Below are positions 51,962-61,309 of a DNA stretch of 64,000 nt, one piece after another; positions within the stretch are counted from its first letter, which is position 1, and each line of letters opens with the position of its first letter. Position numbers and translations under genes: made by a program. Origin of the DNA: an uncultured Clostridia bacterium (lineage in GTDB: Bacteria; Bacillota; Clostridia; Saccharofermentanales; Saccharofermentanaceae); the NCBI GenBank assembly GCA_946403085.1, contig CAMIYM010000002.1:202428-266427 (forward strand). The letters run 5' to 3'. Under the pieces are notes generated by a model that worked only from the letters and a program-made list of their open reading frames with translations, was not told the DNA's origin and searched no databases.

Positions 51962-53341
51962 ATGGCAAACATTTTGGGTAACGTATTTAAAGGTAAAGAC
52001 GGTATCGGCGGTCTCGCAGCACAGGGTGCCGGCGGATCTCATGGTGATCAGGGACATGCTTCCGGATCCAATATCGTTAATCTTCAGAATTCAGGACGTC
52101 CGGGCGGACAGACCACCCACTCCGCGTCTAATTCTGCTGCTGCTCAGCTCGCAAGAGAGCGTGCTGAAGCTGCCAAGGCTCAGATCGAGATGCGTAAGGC
52201 AGCCGAGGCAAGACGTAAGGAAGAGCTGTCCAAGGGTTCTGATTTCTCAGATAAGAAGAACATTACTCCTGTCGGATTGAAGCCGCCGATCAAGCGTCCG
52301 AAGTCCGCATCAGTTAACCATGCACAGTATATAGCTGAGCAGAATGAAGCAGTTGCTTCCGCATCTTCTGCTCCTTCAACAGATATAAAGGACAATAAGC
52401 CCATCGAGCGCCAGCCGCAGCCTTCAAGATCTGCAGCACAGTCAGCATTGGCACTCGCACAGTCTGTTGCTTTAAGAGCTCAGAACGAAGAGCGCCGCGC
52501 AAGCTCAAAGGCCAAGGCTGCTGCAGCTAAGGTCGTTGAGGCAAGAAGCGCTGTCACTGCCGCTGAAGAGGCACTTATCGCTGCACGCAAGACTGAAGAG
52601 AAGTCCATAAGCAACGAAGCAGTTGCAAAGGAAGCTACACTCGAGGCTGTTAAGCGTGCCGAAGAAGCACGTGCTGCAGCTAACAAGGCTGAAGAACTCG
52701 CAAGAGCAGCTGTTGCCAAGGCAGAAGAGGAAGAGAAGGCAGCTGCCGCTCTTACCGCTGAAGAAGCTAAGCTCACAGAGCGCAGAAAGTCTGATGAGAA
52801 GGCAAGGATCGAAGCTGAAAGAGTCGAGCAGGAGACAAAGGCTGCTGTCATCACAGCTACTCAGGAAGAGGAAGCTGCATCCAAGGAATATGAAGCTGCA
52901 AAGGCTGCACTCGAGAAGGCTCAGGGCGATCTCGACTTCGCTAACCAGATGAAGGCTGAAGAAGATGCCAGAGTCGCTGCCGAGAAGGCTGAGAAGGAAG
53001 CTCGTGCCGCTGCCGAAAAGGCTATCGAAGAAGCACGTATCGCTGCCCAGAAGGCTGAAGAAGCAAGACAGGCTGCTCTCCTCGCTGAAGAGAAGGCTAA
53101 GGCTGCTGCTGCAAAGGCTGAGGAAGAAGCCAGAATCGCCGCTGCAAAGGCTGAAGAGATCGCTAAGCTCAGAGCATCAAAGGCTCCTGCACAGGAAGGC
53201 GCTGCTACTGAAGAAGCTGCTGCACCTGAAGTTCCCGCAGCAAAGGTTGAGCCTGTCGCACAGGCAACACCTGTAAGACCTGCTGCAACAGGAAGACCGG
53301 GATCAGCTCCCACAAGACCTGCTGCAAAGATCGCTGAGTAA
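51962..53341 (+). CDS. Ala/Glu/Lys-rich coiled-coil protein
   Basis: The product is 459 residues. The first 50 are Gly/His/Ser-rich; residues 55-170 mixed and polar; residues about 170-400 are a long run of Ala, Glu and Lys heptads (AEEARAAANKAEELARAAVAKAEEE, EEARIAAQKAEEARQAALL), a strong coiled coil or single alpha-helix like TolA domain II. The C-terminal 60 residues are Ala/Pro-rich. No signal peptide or membrane helix. Function unknown; a structural or envelope-spanning role is possible. Translation starts at 51962 behind GGGGG. Confidence 0.75.
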   Translation: MANILGNVFKGKDGIGGLAAQGAGGSHGDQGHASGSNIVNLQNSGRPGGQTTHSASNSAAAQLARERAEAAKAQIEMRKAAEARRKEELSKGSDFSDKKNITPVGLKPPIKRPKSASVNHAQYIAEQNEAVASASSAPSTDIKDNKPIERQPQPSRSAAQSALALAQSVALRAQNEERRASSKAKAAAAKVVEARSAVTAAEEALIAARKTEEKSISNEAVAKEATLEAVKRAEEARAAANKAEELARAAVAKAEEEEKAAAALTAEEAKLTERRKSDEKARIEAERVEQETKAAVITATQEEEAASKEYEAAKAALEKAQGDLDFANQMKAEEDARVAAEKAEKEARAAAEKAIEEARIAAQKAEEARQAALLAEEKAKAAAAKAEEEARIAAAKAEEIAKLRASKAPAQEGAATEEAAAPEVPAAKVEPVAQATPVRPAATGRPGSAPTRPAAKIAE

Positions 53342-53362
53342 TTAATTTATCTGTTAATGATC

Positions 53363-53390
53363 AAGGGCTGTCCCAATCGGGGCAGCCCTT
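53363..53390. terminator. Strong bidirectional terminator
   Basis: AAGGGCTGTCCC 53363-53374 pairs with GGGGCAGCCCTT 53379-53390 around a four-base loop, between convergent genes; T-rich on the plus side. Confidence 0.9.
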
Positions 53391-53428
53391 TTGATATGTG
53401 TATGTTTTCGAGTAAGAAGCCAAGATCC

Positions 53429-55888
53429 TTAACCACGCTCGTTTAAGACTTTCTGGACTCTGTCCTGTGCAATCCCGGCGACAGACTTAATGTCTTTCTG
53501 GCCTGAGAAATACGGCTGCATCTCCTCTATAAGGATAAGATTGATCGCTGAATCCGTTATGGTCGACTGTTTACAGGACTCGATGATCTTTTCCACCTTG
53601 TCGATATGCTCTTTTGTAAACGTGATCCTCTTTACGTTAGGACCTGTACCGAAAATATTGGTTCCACCTTCTCCGTTATAGTAATCGACGGCAATCTGAG
53701 CGACCTTGCGGTTTGCTGCACGGCTGATTACAAACTCATCGTTCAAACCTAGTGATTCCATTACCTCTTCTGACATAAGAAGCTTTACGAATTCACCGCA
53801 TGCATCGACGTTCTTGGCCTGAGCGGAAACTGCAACTGATACATGAGGTGCATACAAAGGTCCGCGGCCGTCTGTCGAAGGGACTCCCAATATCGTCAGA
53901 TCGCCCCTGATATCAGCCATATTCATGAAAAAACTTCCGAAGCCGTAACATGTTCCATAGTAACCCTTGGTAGTTCCAAGCGGGGTATCACCCTTGAATA
54001 CCATTGCACCTACGGGTGCTCCCTCCACAACGGGTCCGCCAGCTTCAGCGGGCTCATTCCATGACTGGGCTCTTTCTTTGACATTATTCTTTACATATTC
54101 AGCCAGAGCTGCGAACTCAGGGCCAGAGAAATCCGCTTTCTTGTCTACAATGAACTTTTCTCTCATGGCATTGAAAAGCTTGGCAAAATAGTACGGCTGG
54201 CCTGACTGGATAAGATCTTTGCCATTCAATGTGCCTTTAAGGAACTTCTCATATTCAGCTGTCGTAAATCCGACACCGGTGCTGCCGGCATTTTTACTGT
54301 CAGTCATGACACCGTCAACGCCAAAGCATAAAGGCAACTGATAAAGTGCTCCGTCTACCTTGGCGGCGTCGATTATGTTGGTGTAATACTTTTCGGGATC
54401 TAATGTTCCGACATATTTTGAGAGGTCAACCAGGTAAGTTGAGTTATTGAGCTGGCCCATGTGGCTGACATTCATAAGGATATCAGGACCTGTTCCGTTA
54501 AGAAGATCCATGGCGAGCTGGTTGCTGAGCTTCGCGTTGCTGTTCAGCTCGACCGATTCCATATCATCCTGGCTTGCGATCTTGGAGCCATCGACCATTC
54601 CATTATCTGCATAACGGCCTGTGACTTCGATGAAGTATTCACTGTTTGTGCTGTTGAACTTGTTGATGGCATCGGCGACCTTATCGTTAACATAGCCGTC
54701 CGGTACATAAAGTTCCATTATGGTCTTGCCAGCGTTCGGGTTCTTGTCTGCCTTTGTGAACTCCATGATGTAAAAAACGGGTTCTGCACTGTAATTCTGA
54801 AATGCACTGTAAACGGAAGAGTTTCCACAAAGAAGGATCTTGTCAGAAGAGACATCTGCAACGGAAAGGAAAGAAAGTCTGTTCCTGTTCTCTCCGCACC
54901 AGCTGTAATTAAAAGTGTCCGATAATGTCTTTGTCTTCAGATCAATACTTGATACTCCGCTTAAAGTTGTGTAGTAAAGAGTGTTGTCTTTTCCGGCAAG
55001 AATAGAATTCATATAATCAACCTTAAGCCAGGAGTAATCCTTACTGTCAGTCTGTTTTGCCTCACCGGTCGTAAGATCGACCTCATAAAAAATCTTATCG
55101 GCGCCTGATAAGCAAATAGCCAGGGCTTTGTTATCTCCCGTAGGAATAAAAGCAGAAATATCCCCGATGTCAGCGCCGTCCTTTTTAATCTCAGAGGTCA
55201 CCTCTTTTCCGTCCGGTGAATAAATATACAGTTTGTAGCTCTGATTTGTTCCATCGTAATTTAAAGCAGTATCGATCCTGTAACCTGCAACATTGAATAT
55301 TCTCTCGATAGAAGATTCCCTGTCCTTTGTCTTGCTGTCCAGTTCTTTTCCTGTTGCGGGATCGATTATGGATTCCTTATATGCAAGCTTTGCGTTTTCG
55401 GGATCGAAAAGTGATACAACAGCTTTTACCTTGCCGTCATTGTACGATACATTCTCAAGATGTTCGTAAGCCTTAAGACCTTTTACGAGATTTAACGATG
55501 AGACGACCTTTTTCGTATTCCTGTCTACCACGGTTAATGTACCGATAGAGAATTCATTGCTGTTGAAATTCTTGTTCTGCCAGACAGATTCATCCTCTAT
55601 CTTATAGGTTCCTGTCGTAACAACTGCAATATACTTCTCGTCTGCTCCTGCAAGCAAAGTCTGTGTATAATCCGGCTTTTTGCTCGTGTCGATCTCCGGT
55701 TTGATCTCTGTCATTTCAGCAGTATACCAGGGTGTATCAGCAGCAATCTTCTGACCGCTGTGGCTCTGGTCTCTCAGATCAGTACCGCCGTCAGGTGTGG
55801 CACCCGGCTTCTTCTGACATGCTGCAGCCGATAAGGCAATTGCCATGACCAGCGTCGCAGAAATCAGTTTTAATGGTGTCTTTTTCAT
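53429..55888 (-). CDS. Large solute-binding lipoprotein, tandem paralogue A
   Basis: The product is 819 residues from the ATG at 55888 (GGAG site). Lipobox ALSAAAC. Residues about 45-400 are beta-rich with blade-like repeats (EKYIAVVTTGTYKIED, IGTLTVVDRNTKKVVSSLNLVKG); from NPNAGKTIMELYVPDGYVNDKVADAINKFNSTN at about 405 onward it is a solute-binding domain (LLNGTGPDILMNVSHMGQLN, ALYQLPLCFGVDGVMTDSKNAG, VSVAVSAQAKNVDACGEFVKLLMSEE). It is very similar to paralogue B. No transporter genes lie nearby. Gene order ends at a bidirectional terminator. Confidence 0.85.
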   Translation of the reverse strand: MKKTPLKLISATLVMAIALSAAACQKKPGATPDGGTDLRDQSHSGQKIAADTPWYTAEMTEIKPEIDTSKKPDYTQTLLAGADEKYIAVVTTGTYKIEDESVWQNKNFNSNEFSIGTLTVVDRNTKKVVSSLNLVKGLKAYEHLENVSYNDGKVKAVVSLFDPENAKLAYKESIIDPATGKELDSKTKDRESSIERIFNVAGYRIDTALNYDGTNQSYKLYIYSPDGKEVTSEIKKDGADIGDISAFIPTGDNKALAICLSGADKIFYEVDLTTGEAKQTDSKDYSWLKVDYMNSILAGKDNTLYYTTLSGVSSIDLKTKTLSDTFNYSWCGENRNRLSFLSVADVSSDKILLCGNSSVYSAFQNYSAEPVFYIMEFTKADKNPNAGKTIMELYVPDGYVNDKVADAINKFNSTNSEYFIEVTGRYADNGMVDGSKIASQDDMESVELNSNAKLSNQLAMDLLNGTGPDILMNVSHMGQLNNSTYLVDLSKYVGTLDPEKYYTNIIDAAKVDGALYQLPLCFGVDGVMTDSKNAGSTGVGFTTAEYEKFLKGTLNGKDLIQSGQPYYFAKLFNAMREKFIVDKKADFSGPEFAALAEYVKNNVKERAQSWNEPAEAGGPVVEGAPVGAMVFKGDTPLGTTKGYYGTCYGFGSFFMNMADIRGDLTILGVPSTDGRGPLYAPHVSVAVSAQAKNVDACGEFVKLLMSEEVMESLGLNDEFVISRAANRKVAQIAVDYYNGEGGTNIFGTGPNVKRITFTKEHIDKVEKIIESCKQSTITDSAINLILIEEMQPYFSGQKDIKSVAGIAQDRVQKVLNERG

Positions 55889-55991
55889 ACACACATCTCC
55901 TTTTATCCCCATATTTGATTTTACAAAGGGATTGTATTCCCCCGAAAAAAACAAACAGCATCAATATTAAGGCAAAAGTTAGGTAAACAAA

Positions 55992-56019
55992 AGGGCTGTC
56001 TCAAACTTGAAACAGCCCT
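55992..56019 (-). terminator. Terminator of paralogue B
   Basis: AGGGCTGT 55992-55999 pairs with ACAGCCCT 56012-56019 with inner TCAA/TTGA pairing; the minus strand continues TTTTG. Confidence 0.85.
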
Positions 56020-56043
56020 AGTGATTACTTACTATACATCCTT

Positions 56044-58500
56044 TTAACCGCGCTCGCTTAATACTTTCTGGACTCTGTCCTGAGCGATGGAAGCTACATC
56101 CTTAATGTCCTTTTGTCCGGCGAAATATGCCTGCATCTCCTCTATCATGATAAGATTGATCGCAGCATCCGATATGTTCGACCTCGAACACGATAAGATG
56201 GCCTTTTCCAGCTTATCTATGTGCTCTTTTGTAAACGTGATCCTCTTGCCATTCAAACTTGAATCGAAAAGCATGAATCCGCCATCCCCGTTATAGTGCT
56301 CAATAGCTATATCACCGACCTTGCGGTTTGCGGCGCGGCTGATCACAAACCCGCTGCTTATGCCGATCGATTCCATGATCTCTTCTGACATAAGCATCTT
56401 TACAAATTCACCGCAGGCATCAACGCTCTTGGCCTGGGCAGAAACAGCAACTGAAACGATCGGTGCATAAGAAGGTCCGCGGCCGTCCGTCGAAGGGAGC
56501 CCCAATATAGCCAGATCACCTCTGATATTGACCACTTGTTCGAAATAGTTTCCAAAGCTGCAACAAGTTCCAAAGTAACCATTCGAGAATCCGGTCTGGG
56601 AATCACCCTTGAAGATCATCACACCGACTCCGCCCCCGGGAGGAGTACCGGTTTCATTATCATTCGTCATCCAGGACTCTGCTTTTGCTCTGACGTTATT
56701 CTTTACATATTCAGCCAAAGCTGCAAACTCAGGTCCGGAGAAATCAGCCTTCTTATCTGTGATGAACTTTTCTCTCATGGCATTGAACAATCTGGCAAAA
56801 TAATACGGCTGGCCATACTCGATAACATCCTTGCCGTTCAATGGACCTTTAAGGAACTTCTCATATTCGGCAGTCGTAAAACCGACACCTGAGGCACCGG
56901 CATTTTTACTGTCGGTCATGATACCTTCGATGCCAATGCTCAAAGGCATCTGGTAAAGTGCCCCGTTAACCCTGCTTGCTTCTACTATGTTGGTGTAATA
57001 CTTTTCGGGATCTAATGTGCCTACATACTTGGAGAGGTCGGCTAAGTATGTAGGGCTGTTGATCTGGCCCAGATCGCTTACATTCAGAAGGATATCGGGA
57101 CCAGTACCGTTAAGAAGATCCATCGCAAGCTGGTTGCTGATCTTCGATTTGTTGTTCAGTTCAACTGATTCTATATCGTCCATGCTTGTTATCTGGGAAC
57201 TGTCAGGAAGAGCGTCATTCTGATAACGGCTTGTAACTTCAATAAAGTAGCCGTCATTTGTGCTGTTGAACTTATTGATCGCATCAGCGACCGCCGAAAT
57301 AACCAAACCGTCCGGCACATAAAGTTCCATTATGGTCTTTCCTGCGTGAGGGTTCTTGTCTGCCTTTGTAAACTCCAAGATGTGGAAAACAGGTTCTGAC
57401 TGGGAAGTGTTGTAGACATTATAAGAAACAGCGTCGCCGCAAAGAAGGATCCTGTCAGGTGAGCATTCAACTACCGAAAGTAAAGACAGCATATTTCTGT
57501 TCTCGCCGCACCAGCTGAAATTGAAGACATCCTTTAAAGTCTTGGTCTCCATATCAACACTTGCCACACTGTTTGCTGTCGCATAGTAGATCGCACCTTC
57601 CTTGTCCATGAATGACGAATGGTTCTTGTCGGCTTTAAGCCACGAGTAGTCGTTTTTGTCCACTTCCTTAATTGTTCCGGCTTTGAGATCGGCTTCGAAA
57701 AATACACTGCCGTCATTTGCGAATCCTTCGATCAGTATCTTGTCTTTTCCAACAGGTATGGGAGCGATCATGTTGCCGATACTTACGCCACCCTTTTTCA
57801 TCTCGATCGTCTTTTCGCTTCCATCGTCTGAAGTTACGAAAAGGTAGAAGAAATCCACACCATTATCACTGCTTAAGGAGGCTTCTATCCTGTGACATCC
57901 GACATAGAAAGTATACATAATGTAATACTCTCTCTTATGTGTCTTGCGGCCCGCTTCTTTTCCTGTAGCCGGATCGTAGATCGCCACATCAAACTCGATC
58001 GTATTATCGTCATCAATATGCTGGGTATCAGAATAGACCACCGAGATCTTTCCATCGGCATAATGAACACTCTCGACATGTTCATCTTTGCTAAGACCTT
58101 TAATGAGATCTATAGACGAGCAGACCTGCATTGTCTTTCTGTCTACTACGGTTATAGTCGAAATGGCGTAATCATTGCTGTTGAAATTATTCCAATCAGA
58201 CATTTCAGGAATCTCGTAATTACCGGACGTAAGAGTTGCAATATACTTTTCGTCTGCTCCTGCAAACTCAGTCTTTACATTACTCACTTTCCTGCTCTTG
58301 TCGAGCTCAGGTCTGACCTCTGACTTGGCAGCATTGAACCAGGGCGAATCTTCAGCTACTTTCTCACCGCTGTGGCTCTGGTCCCTCAGATCTGTACCGC
58401 CGTCAGGTCCGGCACCGGACTTTTTATCACATGCTGCTGCCGACAGGACGACCGCCATAACAAGTGTTGCAGAGATCAATCTCAATGGAGCCTTTTTCAT
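56044..58500 (-). CDS. Large solute-binding lipoprotein, tandem paralogue B
   Basis: The product is 818 residues from the ATG at 58500 (AGGAG site); the frame extends upstream to 58617 through a promoter-like region without a ribosome site. Lipobox VLSAAAC. The architecture and most motifs match paralogue A (GGTDLRDQSHSGEKVAED, KTIMELYVPDGLVISAVADAINKFNSTN, LLNGTGPDILLNVSDLGQIN). Divergence is greatest in the N-terminal beta domain. The leader shares a conserved block with that of paralogue A (TTTTGCCT followed 25 bases on by CGGGGG). Confidence 0.85.
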   Translation of the reverse strand: MKKAPLRLISATLVMAVVLSAAACDKKSGAGPDGGTDLRDQSHSGEKVAEDSPWFNAAKSEVRPELDKSRKVSNVKTEFAGADEKYIATLTSGNYEIPEMSDWNNFNSNDYAISTITVVDRKTMQVCSSIDLIKGLSKDEHVESVHYADGKISVVYSDTQHIDDDNTIEFDVAIYDPATGKEAGRKTHKREYYIMYTFYVGCHRIEASLSSDNGVDFFYLFVTSDDGSEKTIEMKKGGVSIGNMIAPIPVGKDKILIEGFANDGSVFFEADLKAGTIKEVDKNDYSWLKADKNHSSFMDKEGAIYYATANSVASVDMETKTLKDVFNFSWCGENRNMLSLLSVVECSPDRILLCGDAVSYNVYNTSQSEPVFHILEFTKADKNPHAGKTIMELYVPDGLVISAVADAINKFNSTNDGYFIEVTSRYQNDALPDSSQITSMDDIESVELNNKSKISNQLAMDLLNGTGPDILLNVSDLGQINSPTYLADLSKYVGTLDPEKYYTNIVEASRVNGALYQMPLSIGIEGIMTDSKNAGASGVGFTTAEYEKFLKGPLNGKDVIEYGQPYYFARLFNAMREKFITDKKADFSGPEFAALAEYVKNNVRAKAESWMTNDNETGTPPGGGVGVMIFKGDSQTGFSNGYFGTCCSFGNYFEQVVNIRGDLAILGLPSTDGRGPSYAPIVSVAVSAQAKSVDACGEFVKMLMSEEIMESIGISSGFVISRAANRKVGDIAIEHYNGDGGFMLFDSSLNGKRITFTKEHIDKLEKAILSCSRSNISDAAINLIMIEEMQAYFAGQKDIKDVASIAQDRVQKVLSERG

Positions 58501-58605
58501 TTTCCTTCTCCTTTTATCCTCAATAAAATTTACCGTTTTGATTCTATGCCCCCGAAAAATACAAACAGCATCAAGAATTAGGCAAAAGTTAGTTAAACAT
58601 AAACA

Positions 58606-58631
58606 GGGCTGTCTCAAATGAGGCAGCCCTT
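58606..58631 (-). terminator. Terminator of paralogue C
   Basis: AGGGCTGTCTC 58606-58616 pairs with GAGGCAGCCCT 58621-58631; nearly the same sequence as the terminator at 55992. Confidence 0.85.
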
Positions 58632-58654
58632 GTGTTTATCTGATTCTAATACCT

Positions 58655-61126
58655 TTATCCGCGCTCGCTTACGACCTTCTGTGCCCTGTCCTGAGCGATC
58701 TTGATAACAGACTGAAGATCCTTCTGGCCGGAGAAATAAGCCGGCATCTCTTCTATCAGGATAAGATTGATCGCAGCATCAACTGAATTCATACGCGAGC
58801 AGCTCAAGATGATGGCTTCAAAATTATCGATATCCTTTTCAGTGAACTTCATCCTGTTTGTCGCAGGACCACCTGTAGCCGGATCGCTTCCGAAGACATT
58901 ATCTCCGCCCTGTCCGTTACAGTATTCGACAACTGCCTTTGCACCTTCTCTGAACGCCTTGCGGTTCAGTACGAGGTTGTCGCTCTTGGCAAGATTGAGC
59001 ATTATCTCATCGCTCAGGAGCATCTTTACGAACTCTCCGCAGGCATCGGCACTCTTAGACTGCGCGGAAACTGCAATAGAGACATAAGGTTCTATCTCAG
59101 GTCCTCTTCCATCAGAGGAAGGAATGCCGAGAATAGCTTTTCCGCCCTTTGTCTGATAGATTCCGGTAAGATATCCTGTCACGCCGTAACAATAAGTAAG
59201 GAATGCCTCCTGCTGCTCAGCGACTTTGTCTCCCTTGAAGGAGAGAACACCTACAGCATTTTCGGCTCCTGACATCATTGTCTCACTTGCAGGATATGTG
59301 TTGTAGGGCTGGCTCTTTTCGCGGACATTATCCTTAACATAATTTGCAAGAGCCTCAAATTCAGGACCGGTGAAATCGACTTTGCCGTTTACGATGAACT
59401 TATCATTCATAGCTGTAAACAGCTTTGTAAAATATACTCCCTGGCCGTCCTGGATAAGATCTGCACCGTTTAAGGTCTTATTTACGAATTCCTTGTATTC
59501 ATCCGTGGTAAAGCCTACACCGGATTTTCCTGCATACTTTGAATCTGTATGAATACCGTCGATCATGAAGCAGAACGGAAGCTGGTAAAGCTTGCCGTCA
59601 TATTCTGCAGCTTTGACGATATTTGTGAAATACTTGTCGGAATCCAGTGTTCCGATGTACTTGTTGAGATCCACGAGATAATTGGAGTTATTAAGCTGGC
59701 CGAGATTAGCTGTGTTCAAAAGGATATCCGGACCTTCGCCGTTCAGGATATCCATGGCAAGCTCATTGCTCATCTTGGCGTTGCTCTTAAGGTTGGCACC
59801 TTCATACTCATCCGGAGTCTCCAAGCCTGTGTAATCGACACGGTCAGCACCAATATAGCGGTCACGCACTTCGATAAAGTGGGAGCCGTTGGTATCATTA
59901 AACTTCTTGATGGCTTCGCCGATCTGGTCATTAACAAAACCATAGGATGCATACAATTCAATGATGGTCTTGCCTGCGTGAGGATTGGAGGCTGCCTTCT
60001 CAAAAGTAACGATCATAAACTCCACACCCTGATTGTTGGCCTCAAATGCGTTCCTTCCGATGCTGCTTCCACAAAAAAGGAATGAATCGTCTGAACACTC
60101 AGCCAGATCAAGATAAGCCATATTGGCTCTGTTGACATCACTCCAGCTGTAGTTGAACAGTTCCTCTGTCGTCTTCTTAGTCATATCGATCTTTGATATT
60201 CCGTTAGGAGACGAGAAATAGACCGTCTGTCCTTCATCAGGTGAATATGTAAGACCTACGTTGTCAATCTTGAGCCATGAATAATCTTTGGCATCTACAG
60301 ACTTTGCGGAAAAGCTGACGAGGTCTACCTCGAAGAAATATGTCTCTTTATCAGACACCGCAGGTACAAGTATCTTGGTATCGCTGAGCTTAAAGACAGC
60401 GGGAATATTAAAAAGATTCAATCCCTTTTCCCTGATGTCCACCTGGGCAATTTCCTGTTTGTCATCGAAAAAATGAAGGACATAGTATCCTTTATTCTCA
60501 TCATCCCAGGTCATGCTCGCTCTTAATGTGTAGCCTGGAACCTTGCATACTTTCTCATAATTCATGTCCTGAACATCAGGAGAAAGCTCCCGCTTTTCTA
60601 ATTCCTTGCCGGTATCCGGATCAAAGACCTTCTCGACAACATGCGTCTCTCTTTTCGCGTCATCAAAAGAACTGGTACGGACTGTGAGCTTTCCGTCATC
60701 AAATGTGACTTTGTCAACGTAGCCGTTTTTCGCCATGTCCTTGGAAAGGTCTATAGTGCTTACCGTTTCTCCTGTTTTCTTGTCGACCAGAGTGACCAGA
60801 TTGATAGAGTATTCGCTGAAATCGAACTTCTCCCAGTTAATATTGTTGCCGGTGGGCATCTTAAAAAAGCCGCTGGTGTAAACGGCAATATGGTCATTAT
60901 CCGTACCCGAAAGCCTGCTCATGGTGTATTCAACGGGCTTTTTCGTGTCGATCTTGGGAGCGACCTTAATGGTCTTGCTCGTAAACCACGGCATGTCAGC
61001 CGAGATCTTCTTGCCGCTGTTGGTCTTCTCTCTTTGCTGGGCATTCTTTTTATTGCAGGCAGCAATTGGTAAGACCATCGCTGCAGCGAGCACCAAAGAA
61101 ACGATCCTGACCTGTAATCTTTTCAT
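58655..61126 (-). CDS. Large solute-binding lipoprotein, tandem paralogue C
   Basis: The product is 823 residues. Lipobox PIAAC. Same two-part plan: beta-rich domain to about 400, then NPHAGKTIIELYASYGFVNDQIGEAIKKFNDTNG and ILNGEGPDILLNTANLGQLN. It is more divergent than A and B. The promoter region carries TATATAAT near 61182-61190 on the minus strand. Confidence 0.85.
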   Translation of the reverse strand: MKRLQVRIVSLVLAAAMVLPIAACNKKNAQQREKTNSGKKISADMPWFTSKTIKVAPKIDTKKPVEYTMSRLSGTDNDHIAVYTSGFFKMPTGNNINWEKFDFSEYSINLVTLVDKKTGETVSTIDLSKDMAKNGYVDKVTFDDGKLTVRTSSFDDAKRETHVVEKVFDPDTGKELEKRELSPDVQDMNYEKVCKVPGYTLRASMTWDDENKGYYVLHFFDDKQEIAQVDIREKGLNLFNIPAVFKLSDTKILVPAVSDKETYFFEVDLVSFSAKSVDAKDYSWLKIDNVGLTYSPDEGQTVYFSSPNGISKIDMTKKTTEELFNYSWSDVNRANMAYLDLAECSDDSFLFCGSSIGRNAFEANNQGVEFMIVTFEKAASNPHAGKTIIELYASYGFVNDQIGEAIKKFNDTNGSHFIEVRDRYIGADRVDYTGLETPDEYEGANLKSNAKMSNELAMDILNGEGPDILLNTANLGQLNNSNYLVDLNKYIGTLDSDKYFTNIVKAAEYDGKLYQLPFCFMIDGIHTDSKYAGKSGVGFTTDEYKEFVNKTLNGADLIQDGQGVYFTKLFTAMNDKFIVNGKVDFTGPEFEALANYVKDNVREKSQPYNTYPASETMMSGAENAVGVLSFKGDKVAEQQEAFLTYCYGVTGYLTGIYQTKGGKAILGIPSSDGRGPEIEPYVSIAVSAQSKSADACGEFVKMLLSDEIMLNLAKSDNLVLNRKAFREGAKAVVEYCNGQGGDNVFGSDPATGGPATNRMKFTEKDIDNFEAIILSCSRMNSVDAAINLILIEEMPAYFSGQKDLQSVIKIAQDRAQKVVSERG

Positions 61127-61254
61127 AGTACTTTCTCCTTATCCCCGGTTATGGATCTTATATATCAATTGTAGTTTCCAATTATATACGATATGCATCG
61201 TTTTTATGGCAATTGTTTGGAAAACAGATTAAATGGCAGTTACATGGCGCAAAA

Positions 61255-61288
61255 AAAAGCCTGCAGATCTTTAAGATTGCAGGCTTTT
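61255..61288 (-). terminator. Terminator of paralogue D
   Basis: AAAAGCCTGCA 61255-61265 pairs with TGCAGGCTTTT 61278-61288; the minus strand continues with more T. Confidence 0.9.
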
Positions 61289-61309
61289 CTTATTGCTTAT
61301 CAGGTAATC

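Noticed and set aside
52480..53313. Minus-strand Ala/Ser-rich frames opposite the coiled-coil gene
   Set aside because: They mirror the Ala/Glu/Lys codon repeat of the real gene and have no starts with ribosome sites.
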